Source of the DNA: Ehretia macrophylla
Lineage: Eukaryota; Streptophyta; Magnoliopsida; Boraginales; Ehretiaceae
Direction of reading: 5' to 3'
Assembly (NCBI GenBank): GCA_037974665.1
Contig: CM075770.1
Location: forward strand, 59,159,850-59,223,849
Length of the DNA stretch: 64,000 nucleotides
The first letter of the stretch is position 1, and every line of letters starts with the position of its first letter. The position numbers were made by a program, and so were the translations under genes. The notes under the pieces are model-generated. The model did no database searches and was not told the DNA's origin. It saw nothing but the letters and a program-made list of their open reading frames with translations. Positions 1 to 11,285 of the stretch are shown piece by piece.

Positions 1-166
1 GAGATATTGACGTGTTGTAGGGCCCTCTAATGTCCCGCGAGTAAGGTTGTCGTCCTCTTAACAGCGCATGACGTACAATCCAGGATGGAAAAACAGAGCA
101 AAAGAAGAAAAGTGGCACGAAACTGATGAAAACGTTCGATTTTGGGCTCCAAAAACGGGCAAAGCG

Positions 167-178
167 AGCAAGCTTGCT
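167..178. repeat. Spacer palindrome AGCAAGCTTGCT (representative)
   Basis: A 12-bp self-complementary stretch just before the AGCTCTC palindrome. In many right-hand units it is replaced by AGCTAGCTAGCT, also self-complementary; others have imperfect forms such as AGCAAGCTAGCT. Confidence 0.6.
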
Positions 179-191
179 GCCCCTTTCGTAG

Positions 192-206
192 AGCTCTCGG
201 AGAGCT
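192..206. repeat. Spacer palindrome AGCTCTC-G-GAGAGCT (representative)
   Basis: Perfect 7-bp arms around one base. Present in most spacers; the middle base alternates G/A (CTCGGAG, CTCAGAG) without harming the arms. Confidence 0.75.
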
Positions 207-426
207 TTGCAATGGTATGCTGTGCGCCGCGTAACTCCTTACCAATCAAAAGTTATGGGCACCGGAGCGACAGAGACCTAGTCACAAGCCCTACGCCCTC
301 GGTTTGCTGGCCCAGCCTCCACGTGAAGCGAAGTTGTCTTGCCCAGGGTGCCGTGGGATTCGATAATACAAATGTGGTGGATAAAGTATCTTGGCAACCC
401 TAACCGGAGCAAACAAAATTGAAAAG

Positions 427-546
427 GGGGGTGCAACACGAGGACTTCCCAGGGGGTCACCCATCCTAGTACTACTCTCGCCCAAGCACGCTTAACGTCG
501 GAGTTCTGATGGGATCCGGTGCATTAGTGCTTGTATGAATGCATCC
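427..546 (-). rRNA. 5S rRNA: 5S rRNA gene, copy 1
   Basis: Reading the minus strand gives a 120-nt plant 5S sequence, the small RNA of the large ribosomal subunit. Landmarks are the A-box core (AAGCGTGCTTGGGC), the C-box region (GGATGGGTGACC) and a 3' end GTTGCACCCCC that pairs with the 5' end GGGTGC (helix I). The start was set at the G-run that pairs with the 3' C-run and at the conserved -1 C. This copy is consensus in its 3' half but carries substitutions near the 5' end (nt 3, 7, 8 and 15) and at nt 50, so helix I is weakened. The T-run downstream is interrupted by one C on the plus strand. Confidence 0.96.
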
Positions 547-608
547 GTCATGTTAAGGGCACAATTCCATTATGTGTTAACGGTTCATAGTCCCAGCCGA
601 GAGAGATG

Positions 609-632
609 GCCCATTCAGAAGGCCCAATGGGC
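609..632. repeat. Inverted repeat with TGGGC motifs upstream of 5S genes (representative)
   Basis: GCCCATT and AATGGGC form 7-bp arms around a 10-bp middle (CAGAAGGCCC), at about -63 to -86 from the start of copy 1. The sequence holds overlapping TGGGCC/TGGGCT motifs on the gene strand. It is present in most units with small changes, for example GGTCC in the middle. Confidence 0.7.
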
Positions 633-1105
633 TTTGGGACAACCCATCCACTTCAACAACGCACCATCCTCACAACACGTGATATCGACTCGTTGTTGGG
701 CCTATAATGTCCCGCGAGTAAGGTTGCCGTCGTTTTAACAACTCATGACGTACAATCCGGGACTAAAAAATATAGTAAAAGAAGAAAAGTATCCCGAAAC
801 TGATGAGACTGTTCAATTTTGGGCTTGGAAAATAGGCGCAGCCAAGCAAGCCTGCTGCCCCCGTCGTAGAGCTCCCAGGGAGCTTTGTAACGGTATGCTG
901 TGCGCCACGTAACTCCTTACAGATCAAAAGTTATGGGCACCGGATCGACGGAGACCTGGTCACAAGCCCTACGCCCCCGGTTTGCGGGCCTAGCCTCCAC
1001 GTGAAGCGTAGTTGTCTTGCCCAAGGTACCGTGGGATTCCGATAATAGAAATGTTGTGGATAAAGTATCTTGGTAACCCTAACCGGAGCAAAAAAATTTG
1101 AAAAG

Positions 1106-1210
1106 GGACTTCCCAGGGGGTCACCCATCCTAGTACTACTCTCGCTGAAGCACGCTTAACTTCGAAGTTCTTATGGGATCCGGTGCATTAGTGCTGGTAT
1201 GATCGCACCC
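1106..1210 (-). pseudogene. 5S rRNA gene, copy 2, 3'-truncated
   Basis: Consensus 5S from its 5' end to about nt 105, but the last 15 nt, which form the 3' strand of helix I, are missing. The plus strand goes straight from the A-rich terminator region to GGGACTTCCC. The promoter side is intact, so it could be transcribed, but the RNA could not close helix I. Confidence 0.93.
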
Positions 1211-1768
1211 ATCATGTTGAGGGCATAATTCCTTTATGTGTTAACGGTTCATAGTCGCAGCCTAGAGAGATGGCCCATTCAGAAGGCCCAAAGGGCTTAA
1301 CGACATCCCATCCTCTTCAACAACGCAGCATCCTCACAAGACGTCATATTGACACATTGTAGGGCCCTCTAATGTCCCACGAATAAGGTTGTCGTCCTTT
1401 TAACAGCTCACGACGTACGATCTGGGACGGAAAAATAAAGCAAAAGAAGAAAAGAGTCTTGAAACTGATGAAAATATTAGATTTTGGGCTCTGAAAATAG
1501 GCGTAGCCAAGGAGGCTAGCTGACCCCGTCATAGAGCTCTCGGAGAGCTTTGCAACTGTATATTGTGCGCTGCGTAATTCCTTACGGATCAAAATTTATT
1601 GGCGCCGGAGCGACGGAGACCTGGTCACAAGCCTAAGGCCCCGGTTTGCGGGCCCAGCCTCTACGTGAAGCGAAGTTGTCTAGCCCAAGGTGCTGTGGGA
1701 TTCGATAATAGAAATGTGGTGGATAAAGTATCTTGGAAACCCTAACCGGAGCAAAAAAAATTGAAAAG

Positions 1769-1888
1769 GGGGTTGCAACACGAGGACTTGCCAGGGGGTC
1801 ACCCATCCTAGTACTACTCTAGCCCAAGCATGCTTAACTTCGGAGTTCTAATGGGATCCGATGCATTAGTGCTAGTATGATCACACCC
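1769..1888 (-). rRNA. 5S rRNA: 5S rRNA gene, copy 3
   Basis: Full length, consensus-like. Private changes include nt 99 G to C, nt 58 G to A in the A box and nt 6 C to U (still able to wobble-pair with G113). Confidence 0.95.
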
Positions 1889-2446
1889 ATTATGTTGAGG
1901 GCACAATTCCTTTATGTGTTAACGGTTCACAGTCCCAGCCTAGAGAGATGGTCCATTCAGAAGGCCCAATGGGCTTAACGACAACCCATCCGCTTCAACA
2001 ACACAGCATTCTCGCAAGACGTGATATCGACTTGTTGTAGGGCCCTCTAATGTCCCGCGAGTAAGGTTGTCATCCTTTTAACAGCTCACGACGTACGATC
2101 CGGGACGGAAAAACAGAGCAAAAGAAGAAAAGTGGCCCAAAACTGAGGAAAATGTTCAATTTTGGGCTTCAAAAAGGGGCACAACGAGCAAGTTGGCTGC
2201 CCCCGTCGTAGAGCTCTCGGAGAGCTTTGCAACAGTATGCTGTGCGCCGCGTAACTCCTTACATATCAAAAGTTATTGGCACTAGAGCAAGGGAGACCTG
2301 GTCACAAGCCCTACGCCCTCGGTTTGCTAGCCCAACCTCCACGTGAAGCGAAGTTGTCTAGCCCAAGGTGCCGTGGGATTCGATAATAGAAATGTGGTGG
2401 ATAAAGTATCTTGGCAACCCTAACCGAAGCAAAAAAAATTGAAAAG

Positions 2447-2566
2447 GGGGGTGCAACACGAGGATCTCCAAGGGGGTCACCCATCATAATACTACTCTCG
2501 CCCAAGCACGCTTAACTTCGGAGTTCTGATGGGATCTGGTGCATTAGTGCTGGTATGATCGCACCC
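2447..2566 (-). rRNA. 5S rRNA: 5S rRNA gene, copy 4
   Basis: Full length. The 3' part is unusual (ATCTCCAAGGGGG on the plus strand and CATCATAATACTAC across the C-box side), so the C-box region is altered. It is followed by an uninterrupted T8 terminator on the gene strand. Confidence 0.95.
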
Positions 2567-3129
2567 GTCATGTTCAGGGCACAATTCCTTTTTGTGCTAA
2601 CGGTTCACAGACCCAACCTAGAGAGATGGCCCATTCAGAAGGCCCAATGGGCTTAACGACAACCCGTCCATTTCAACAATGCAGCATCCTCACAAGACGT
2701 GATATCGACGCATTGTAAGGACACCTAATGTCCCGCGAGTAAGGTTGTCGTCCTTTTAATAGTTCACGACGTATGATCCGGGGTGAAAAAATAGAACAAA
2801 AGATAAAAAGTGGCCCGAAACTGATGAAAACGTTTGATTTTGGGCTCCAAAAATGGGCACAGTGAGAAAGCTCACTGCCCCTGTCGTAGAGCTCTCGAAG
2901 AACTTTGCAACGGTATGCTGTGTGCCGCGTAACTCCTTACAGATCAAAAGTTATGGGCACCGGAGCGATGGAGACCTGGTCACAAGCCCTACGCCCTCAG
3001 TTTACTAGCCCAGCCTCCACGTGAAGCGAAGTTGTCATGCCCAAGGTACCGTGGGATTCGATAATAGAAATGTGGTGGATAATGTATCTTGGCAACCCTA
3101 ACCGGAGCAAAAAAAATGGAAAAGGGGGG

Positions 3130-3237
3130 GGGGGTGCAACACGAGGACTTCCCAGGGGGTTACCCATCCTAATACTAATCTCGCCCAAGCACGCTTAACT
3201 TCGGAGTTATGATGGATCTAGTGCATTAGTGCTGGTA
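3130..3237 (-). pseudogene. 5S rRNA gene, copy 5, 5'-truncated and promoterless
   Basis: A deletion of about 101 bp removes the first 11 nt of the gene and the whole upstream promoter region; the plus strand jumps from GCTGGTA to CGACAACC, which normally lies about 100 bp upstream. A one-base deletion sits near nt 32. A run of 11 G lies at the 3' end. The unit is shortened to 575 bp. It should be inactive. Confidence 0.94.
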
Positions 3238-3704
3238 CGACAACCTTTCTGCTTCAACAACGCAGCATTCTTGCAAGATGTGATATCGACGCGTAGTAGG
3301 GCCCTCTAATGTCACGCGAGTAACGTTGTCGTCCTTCTAACAACTCACGACATACGATCCAGGACAGAAAAACAAAGCAAAAGAAGAAAAGTGGCCCGAA
3401 ACTGATGAAATGTTTAATTTTGGGCTCCAAAAATGGGATTTGCAAGCAAGCTAGCTGCCCTCATCGTAGAGCTCTCGGAGAGCTTTGCTACGGTATGCTG
3501 TGCGCTGCGTAACTCCTTACGGATCAAAATTTATGGCCACCGGAGTGAGGGAGACCTGGTCACAGGCCCTACGCCCTCGGTTTGCTGGCCCAGCCTCCAC
3601 GTGAAGCGAAGTTGTCTTGCCCCAGGTGCCGTGGAATTCAATAATAGAAATGTGGTGGAAAAAGAATCTTGGCAACCCTAACTGGAGCAAAAAAAATAAA
3701 AAAG

Positions 3705-3824
3705 GGGGGTGCAACACGAGGACTTCCCAAGGGGTCACCCATCCTAGTACTACTCTCACCGAAGCACGCTTAACTTCGGAGTTCTAATGCTATCCGGTGC
3801 ATTAGTACGGCTATGATGGCACCC
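3705..3824 (-). rRNA. 5S rRNA: 5S rRNA gene, copy 6
   Basis: Full length, consensus C-box side. Scattered changes include CTCACCGAAGC near the A box and ATGCTATCCGG and TACGGCTATGATGGC toward the 5' end, so it is likely a decayed copy. Confidence 0.95.
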
Positions 3825-4381
3825 GTCATGTTGAGGGCACAATTCCTTTATGTGTTAACGATTCACAGTCCCAGTCTAGAGAGATGGCCCATTCAGAAGG
3901 CCCAATGGGCTTAACGACAACCCATCCGCTTCAAGAACGCAACATCTTCACAAGACGTGATATCAACGCATTGTAAGGCCCTATAATTTCCTGCGAGTAA
4001 GGTAGCCATCCTTTTACCAGCTCCCGACATACGATCCGGGAAGAAAAAAAAGAGCAAAAATAGAAAAGTGGCCCAAAACTGATGAAAACGTTCGATTTTG
4101 CGCTCCAAAAATGGGCAAAGCGAGCAAGCTCACTGGCCCTATCGAAGAGCTCTCGGAGAGCTTTGCAATAGTATGCTGTGCGCCGCGTAACTCCTTACGA
4201 ATCAAAAGTTATGGGCACCGGAGCGACGGAGACCTGGTCACAAGCCCTACGCCCTCGGTTTGCTGGCCCAACCTCCACGTGAATCGAAGTTGTCTTGCCC
4301 AAGGTGCCATGGGATTCGATAGCAGAAATGTTGTGGATAATGTTTATTGGTAACCCTAACGGAGCAAAAAAAATTGAAAAA

Positions 4382-4501
4382 GGGGGTGCAACACGAGGAC
4401 TTCCCAGGGGGTCACCCATCCTAGTACTACTCTCTCCCAAGCACGCCTAACTTCGGAGTTATGATGGGATCCGGTGCATTAGTACTGGTATGATCGCACC
4501 C
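4382..4501 (-). rRNA. 5S rRNA: 5S rRNA gene, copy 7
   Basis: Full length and close to consensus. Changes are few (CTCTCTCCC and CGCCTAAC around the A box, GTTATGATG toward the 5' half). Confidence 0.96.
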
Positions 4502-5059
4502 GTCATGTTAAGGGCACAATTCCCTTATGTGTTAACGGTTCACAGTCCCAACCTTGAGAGATGGCCTATTCCGAAGCCCCAATGGGCTTAACGACAACCC
4601 ATCCACTTCAACAATGCAGCATCCTCGCAAGATTTGATATCGACGCGTTGTAGTGCCCTCTAATGTCCCGCGAGTAAGGTTGTCATCCTTTTAATAGCTC
4701 ACGACGCATGATCCGGGACGGAAAAAAATAGCAAAACAAGAAAAGTGGCCCGAAACTGAAGAAAACGTACAATTTTGGACTCCAAAAATGGGTACAGCGA
4801 GCAAGTTGGCTTCCCCCATCGACGAGCTTTCGGAGAGCTTTCCAACGGTATGCTGTGCCCAGCGTAACTCCTTACGGATCAAAAGTTATGGGCACCGGAG
4901 CGAGACAGACATAGTCACAAGCCCTACGCACTCGGTTTGCTGGCCCAACCACCACGTGAAGCGATGTTGTCTTGCCCAAGGTGCCGTGGGATTCGATAAT
5001 AGAAATGTGGTGGATAAAGTATCTTGGCAACCCTAACCGGAGCAAAAAAAATTGAAAAG

Positions 5060-5180
5060 AGGGGTGCAACACGAGGACTTCCCCTGGGGGTCACCCATCC
5101 TAGTACTACTCTCTTCCAAGCACGCTTAACGTCAGAGTTCTGATGGGATCCGGTGCATTAGTGCTGGTATGATCGCACCC
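5060..5180 (-). rRNA. 5S rRNA: 5S rRNA gene, copy 8 (+1 nt)
   Basis: One extra base in the helix IV/loop D region (CTTCCCCTGGGGG on the plus strand) makes it 121 nt. It shares this and CTCTTCCAAGC with copies 9 and 10, so the three descend from one variant unit. Confidence 0.95.
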
Positions 5181-5739
5181 GTCATGTTGAGGGGACAATT
5201 CCTTTATGTGTTTTCGGTTCACAGTCCCATCCTAGAGAGATGGCCCATTCAAAAGGCCCCATGGGCTTAACGACAACCCATCTGCTTCAACAACACCGCA
5301 TCGTTACAAGACGTGACATCGACGCATTGTAAGGCCCTCTAATATTCTGCGAGTTAGGTTGTCGTCCTTTTAACAGCTCACGATGTACGATCTGAGAAAG
5401 AAAAACGGTGCAAAAGAAGAAAAGTAGCCTGAAACTGATGAAATTGTTCGATTTTGGGCTCCGAAAATAGGCACAGCCAAGCGAGCTTGCTGCCCTCGTC
5501 GTAGAGCTCTCGGAGAGTTTTGCAACGCTATGCTGTGCACCGCGTAACTCCTAATGGATCAAAAGTTATGGGCACCAGAGCGACGGAGACTTGGTCACAA
5601 GCCCTACGCCCTCTGTTAGCTGGCCCAGCCTCCATGTGAAGCGAAGTTGTCTTGCCCAAGGTGCCGTGGGATTCGATAATAGAAATGTGGTGGATAATGT
5701 ATCTTGGCAACCCTAACCGGAGCAAAAAAAATAGAAAAG

Positions 5740-5860
5740 AGGGGTGCAACACGAGGACTTCCCCTGGGGGTCACCCATCCTAGTACTACTCTCTTCCAAG
5801 CACGCTTAACGTCGGAGTTCTGATGGGATCCGGTGCATTAGTGCTTGTATGATCGCACCC
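5740..5860 (-). rRNA. 5S rRNA: 5S rRNA gene, copy 9 (+1 nt)
   Basis: 121 nt, same extra base and linked changes as copies 8 and 10. The spacer to its left is close to that of copy 10. Confidence 0.95.
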
Positions 5861-6418
5861 GTCATGTTGAGGGGACAATTCCTTTATGTGTTAATGGTTC
5901 ACAGTCCAACCTAGAGAGATGGCCCATTCCGAAGCCCCAATAGGCTTAACGACAACCCATCCATTTCAACAATGTAGCATCCTTGCAAGACATGATATCG
6001 ACGCGTTGTAGTGCCCTCTAATGTCCTGCGAATAAGGATATTGTCCTTTTAACAGCTCACGACGTACGATCCGGGACGGAAAAACAGAGCAAAAGAAGAA
6101 AAGTGGCCCGAAACTGATGAAAATGTTTGATTTTGGGCTCTAAAAATAGGCACAGCCAAGCGAGCTTGCTGCCCTCGTCGTAGAGCTCTCGGAGAGTTTT
6201 GCAACGCTATGCTGTGCACCGCGTAACTCCTTATGGATCAAAAGTTATGGGCACCAGAGCGACGGAGACTTGGTCACAAGCCCTACGCCCTCTGTTAGCT
6301 GGCCCAGCCTCCATGTGAAGCGAAGCTGTCTTACCCAAGGTGCCGTGGGATTCGATAATAGAAATGTGGTGGATAATGTATCTTGGCAACCCTAACCGGA
6401 GCAAAAAAAATTGAAAAG

Positions 6419-6539
6419 AGGGGTGCAACACGAGGACTTCCCCTGGGGGTCACCCATCCTAGTACTACTCTCTTCCAAGCACGCTTAACGTCGGAGTTTT
6501 GATGTGATCCGGTGCATTAGTGCTTGTTTGATCGCACCC
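6419..6539 (-). rRNA. 5S rRNA: 5S rRNA gene, copy 10 (+1 nt)
   Basis: 121 nt, third member of the +1 group; further private changes toward the 5' end (GATGTGATCC, TTGTTTGATC). Confidence 0.95.
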
Positions 6540-7099
6540 GTCATGTTGAGGGGACAATTCCTTTATGTGTTAATGGTTCACAGTCCCAGCCTAGAGAGAT
6601 GGCCCATTCAAAAGGCCCAATGGGATTAACGACAACCCATCTGTTTCAACAGCGCAGCATCCTCGCAAGACGTGACATCGACGCATTAGAGGGCCCTCTA
6701 ATGTCCTGCGAATAAGGATGTCATCCTTTAAACAGCTCACGACATATGATCCGGGACAGAAAAACTGAGCAAAAGAAGAAAGGTGGCCCGAAACTGATGA
6801 AAATGTTTGATTCTGGGCTCTGAAAATAAGCACAGCCAAGCGAGCTTGCTGCCCTCGTCGTAGAGCTCTCGAAGAGTTTTGCAACGCTATGCTGTGCACC
6901 GCGTAACTCCTTATTGATCAAAAGTTATGGGCACCGGAGCGACGGAGACTTGGTCACAAGCCCTACGCCCTCTGTTAGCTGGCCCAGCCTCCATGTGAAG
7001 CGAAGTTGTCTTGCCCAAGGTGCCGTGGGATTCGATAATAGAAATGTTGTGGATAAAGTATTTTGGCAACCCTAACCGTAGCAAAAAAAAATTGAAAAT

Positions 7100-7219
7100 G
7101 GGGGTGCAACACGAGGACTTCCCAGGGGGTCACCCATCCTAGTACTGCTCTCGCCCAAGCACGCTTAACTTCAGAGTTCTGATGGGAGCCGGTGCATTAG
7201 TGTTGGTATGATCGCACCC
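7100..7219 (-). rRNA. 5S rRNA: 5S rRNA gene, copy 11
   Basis: Full length, near consensus, with a T9 terminator just downstream. Changes: ACTGCTCTC, nt 47 C to U, GGGAGCCGG. Confidence 0.96.
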
Positions 7220-7778
7220 GTCATGTTGAGGGCACAATTCATTTATGTGTTAACAGTTCACAGTCCCAGTCTAGAGAGACGGCCCATTTAGAAGGCCCAA
7301 TGGGCTTAACGACAACCCATCCACTTCAACAACACAGGATTCTCGCAAGAAGTGATATCGACACATTGTAGGGCCCTCTAATGTCCCACAAGTAAGGTTG
7401 TCATCCTTTTAACAGCTCACGACGTACGATCCGGGATGGAAAAACAGAACAAAAGAAGAAAAATGACCTGAAATTGATGAAAACGTTCGATTTTGGGCTC
7501 CAAAAAAGGCACAGCGAGCAAGCAACCAGCCCCCCTCATAGAGCTCTAGGAGGGCTTTGCAACGGTATTATGTGCGCCGCGTAACTCCTTACGAATCCAA
7601 AGTTATGGGCACCGTAGTGACAGAGACCTGGTCACAAGCCCTACGACCTCGGTTTGCTGGCCCAGCCTCCACGTGAAGTGAATTTGTCTTGCTTAAAGGT
7701 GCCGTGGTATTCGATAATAGAAATTTGGTGGATAAAGTATCTTGGCAACCCTAACCGGAGCAAAAAAAATTGAAAAGG

Positions 7779-7898
7779 GGGGGTGCAACACGAGGACTTC
7801 CCAGGGGGTCACCCATCCTAGTACTACTCTCGCCCAAGCACGCTTAACTTCAGTGTTCTGATGGGATCCAATGCATTACTGCTGGTATGATCGCACCC
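7779..7898 (-). rRNA. 5S rRNA: 5S rRNA gene, copy 12
   Basis: Full length, consensus 3' half and A box; changes at nt 47 and its neighbours (CTTCAGTGTTC) and in GATCCAATGCATTACTG. Confidence 0.96.
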
Positions 7899-8456
7899 GT
7901 CATGTTGAGAGCGCAATTCCTTTATGTGTTAACGGTTCACAGTCTCAGCCTAGAGAGATGGCCCATTTAGAAGGCCCAATGGGCTTCACGACAACCCATC
8001 TGCTTTAACAACCCAGTATCCTCGCAAGACGTGATATCGATGCATTGTAGGGCCCTCTACTATCCCGCGAGTAAAGTTGTCATCCTTTTAACAGCTCACG
8101 ACGTACGATTCGGGGCGGAAAAACAGAGCAAAAGAAGAAAAGTGACCCAAAACTGAAGAAAATGTTCGATTTGGGGCTCTGAAAATAGGCGTAGCAAACA
8201 GGCTTGCTGCCCCCGTCGTAGAGCTCTCGGAGAGCTTTGCAACAGTATGCTGTGCGCCGTGTAACTCCTTACGAATCAAAAGTTATGGGCACCGGAGCGT
8301 GGGAGACCTGGTCACAAGCCCTACGCCCTCGGTTTGCGGGCACAGCCTCCAAGTGAAGCGAAGTTGTCTTGCCCAAGGTGCCGTGGGATTCGATAATAGA
8401 AATGCGGTAGATAAAGTATCTTGGCAACCCTAATCGGAGCAAAAATAATTGAAAAG

Positions 8457-8576
8457 GGGGGTGCAACACGAGGACTTTCGAGGGGGTCACCCATCTTAGT
8501 ACTACTCTGGACCAAGCACGCTTAACTTCGGAGTTCTGATGGGATCAGGTGCATTAGTGCTTGTATGATAGCAACC
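8457..8576 (-). rRNA. 5S rRNA: 5S rRNA gene, copy 13
   Basis: Full length. The 3' side reads CTTTCGAGGGGG and the A-box edge CTCTGGACC; nt 4 to 7 also differ (GATAGCAACC on the plus strand). Confidence 0.95.
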
Positions 8577-9136
8577 GTCATGTTGAGAGCACAATTCCTT
8601 TATGTGTTAACGGTTCATAGTCCCAGCCTGGAGAGATGGCCCATTCAGAAGGCCCAATGGGCTTAACGACAACCCATCCGCTTCAACAACGTAGCATCCA
8701 GGCAAGACGTGATATCGACGCGTTGTAGGGCCCTCTAATGTCTCGCGAGAAAGGTTGTCGTCCTTTTAACATCTCAAAACGTATGATCCGGGATAGAAAA
8801 ACAGAGGAAAAGGAGAAAAGTGGCCCGAAACTGATGAAAATGTTCGATTTCGGGCTCCATAAATGGGCACAACGAGAAAGCTCGCTGCCCCTGTAGTAGA
8901 ACTCTCAGAGAGCTTTGCAACGGTATGCTGTGCACCGCGTAACTCCTTACGGATCAAAAGTTATGGGCACCAGAGCGACAGAGACCTGGTCACAATCCCT
9001 ATGCCCTCGGTTTGTCAGCCCAGCCTCCACGTGAAGCGAAGTTGTCTAGCTCAAAGGTGCGGTGGTATTCGATAATAGAAATGTGGTGGATAAAATATCT
9101 TGGCAACCCAAACCGGAGCAAAAAAAAATTGAAAAG

Positions 9137-9256
9137 GGGGGCGCAACACGAGGACTTCCGAGGGGGTCACCCATCCTACTACGACTCCCGCCCAAGCACG
9201 CTTAACTTCGGAGTTCTGATGGGATCCGGTGCATTAGTATTAGTGTGATTGCACCC
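9137..9256 (-). rRNA. 5S rRNA: 5S rRNA gene, copy 14
   Basis: Full length. The helix I 3' strand has A115 to G (GCGCAAC on the plus strand), and the middle reads TACTACGACTCCCGCC. Confidence 0.95.
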
Positions 9257-9812
9257 GTCATGTTGGGGGCACAATTCCTTTAGGTGTTGATGGTTCACAA
9301 TCCCAGCCTAGAGAGACGGCCAATTCAAATGGCCCAATGGGCTTATCGGCAACCCATCTTCTTTAATAACGCAGCATCCTCAAAAGATGTGAAATTGACG
9401 GGTTGTAGGACCCTCTAATGTCCCGCGAGTAAGGTTTTTGTCCTTTTAACAGCTCACGACTACGATCCGGGACGAAAAAACATAGCAAAAGAAGAAAAGT
9501 GGACTGAAACTGATGAAAGCATTCGATTTTGAGCTCCAAAAATGGCAAAGCTAGCAAGCTGGATGCCCCCGTCGTAGAGCTCTCGGAGAGCTTTGCAACG
9601 GTATGCTGTGTGCCGCGTAACTCCTTACGAATCAAAAGTTATGGGCACCGGAGCGACGGAGACCTGATCACAAGCCCTACGCCCTCGGTTTGCTGGCCCA
9701 GCCTCCACGTGAAGCGAAGTTGTCCTGCCCAAGGTGCTGTGGGATTCAATAATAGAAATGTGGTGGATAAAGTATCTTGGCAACCCTAACCGGAGCCAAA
9801 AAAATTGAAAAG

Positions 9813-9932
9813 GGGGGTACAACACGAGGACTTCCCATGGGGTCACCCATCCTAGTTCTACTCTCGTCCAAGCACGCTTTATTTCGGAGTTCTGATGGGA
9901 TCCGGTGCATTAGTGCTGGTATGATCGCACCC
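9813..9932 (-). rRNA. 5S rRNA: 5S rRNA gene, copy 15
   Basis: Full length. Changes in the A-box region (CTCGTCC, GCTTTATTTCGG) and G-run (CCATGGGG). The 5' end is consensus. Confidence 0.95.
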
Positions 9933-10490
9933 GTCATGTTGAGGACACAATTCCTTTATGTGTTAACGGTTCACAGTCCCAGCCTAGAGAGATGGCCCAT
10001 TCAGAAGGCCCAATAGGCTTAACGATAACCCATCCGCTTTAACAACGCAGCATCCTCGTAAGACGTGATATCGACGCATTGTAGGGCTCTCTAATGTCCC
10101 ACAAGTACGGTTGTCATCCTTTTAACAGCTCACGACGTACGATCTGGGACGGAAAAACAGAGCAAAAGAAGAAAAGTGGCCCAAAACTGATGAAAATGTT
10201 CGATTTTGGGCTCTGAAAATAGGCGTAGCAAATAGGCTTGCTTCCCCCGTTGTAGAGCTCTCGGAGAGCTTTGCAACGGTCTGCTGTATACTGTGTAACT
10301 CCTTACGGATCAAAAGTTATGGGCACCGGACCGACGGAGACCTGGTAACAAGCCCTACGCCCTTGGTTTGCGGGCAAAACCTCCACGTGAAGCGAAGTTG
10401 TCTTGCCCAAGGTGCCATGGGATTCGATAATAGAAATGTGGTGGATAAAGTATCTTGGAAACCCTAACCGGAGCAAAAAAAATTGAAAAT

Positions 10491-10610
10491 GGGGGTACAA
10501 CACAAGGACTTCCCAAGGGGTCATCCATCCTAGTACTACTCTCGTCCAAGCACGCTTAACTTCGGAGTTCTAATGGGATCCGGTGCATGAGTGCTGGTAT
10601 GATCGCACCC
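10491..10610 (-). rRNA. 5S rRNA: 5S rRNA gene, copy 16
   Basis: Full length; few changes (CCCAAGGGGTCATCC, CTCGTCC, GCATGAGTG). Consensus -1 C and upstream region. Confidence 0.95.
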
Positions 10611-11168
10611 GTCATGTTAAGAGCACAATTCCTTTATGTGTTAACGGTTCACAGTCCCATCCTGGAGAGATGGCCCATTTAGATGGCCCAATGGGCTTAA
10701 CGATAACCCATCCGCTTCAACAACGCAGCATCCTGGCAATACGTGATATCGACGCGTTGTAGGGCCAACTAATGTCCCGCAAGTAAGGTTGTGGTCCTTT
10801 TAACAGCTCAAGACGTACGATCCGGGACATAAAAACATGAGAAAATAAGAAAGGTGGCCCAAAACTGATGAAAATGTTTGATTTCGGGCTCCAAAAATGG
10901 GCACAACGAGCAAGCTCGCTTCCTTTATAGTAGAGCTCTCAGAGAGCTTTGCAACGGTATGCTGTGCACCGCGTAACACCTTACGGATCAAAAGTTATGG
11001 GCACCAGAGTGACTGAGACCTGGTCACAAGCCCTACGCCCTCGGTTTGCTGGCCCATCCTCCACGTGAAGCGAAGTTGTCTTACCCCGGGTGCCGTGGGA
11101 TTCGATAATATAAATGTGGTGGATAAAGTATCTTGGCAACCCTAACCGGAGCAAAAAAAATTGAAAAG

Positions 11169-11285
11169 GGGGGTGCAACTCGAGGACTTCCCAGTGGGTC
11201 ACCTATCCTAGTACTACTCTCGCCCAAGCACGCTTAACTTTGTTCTGATGGAATTCGTTGCATTAGTATTGGTATGATCGCAACC
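11169..11285 (-). rRNA. 5S rRNA: 5S rRNA gene, copy 17 (-3 nt)
   Basis: 117 nt: three bases are missing in the loop between the A box and helix III (CTTTGTTCTG on the plus strand), a conserved part of 5S, so it is probably non-functional. The remainder is recognisable over its whole length. Confidence 0.92.
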
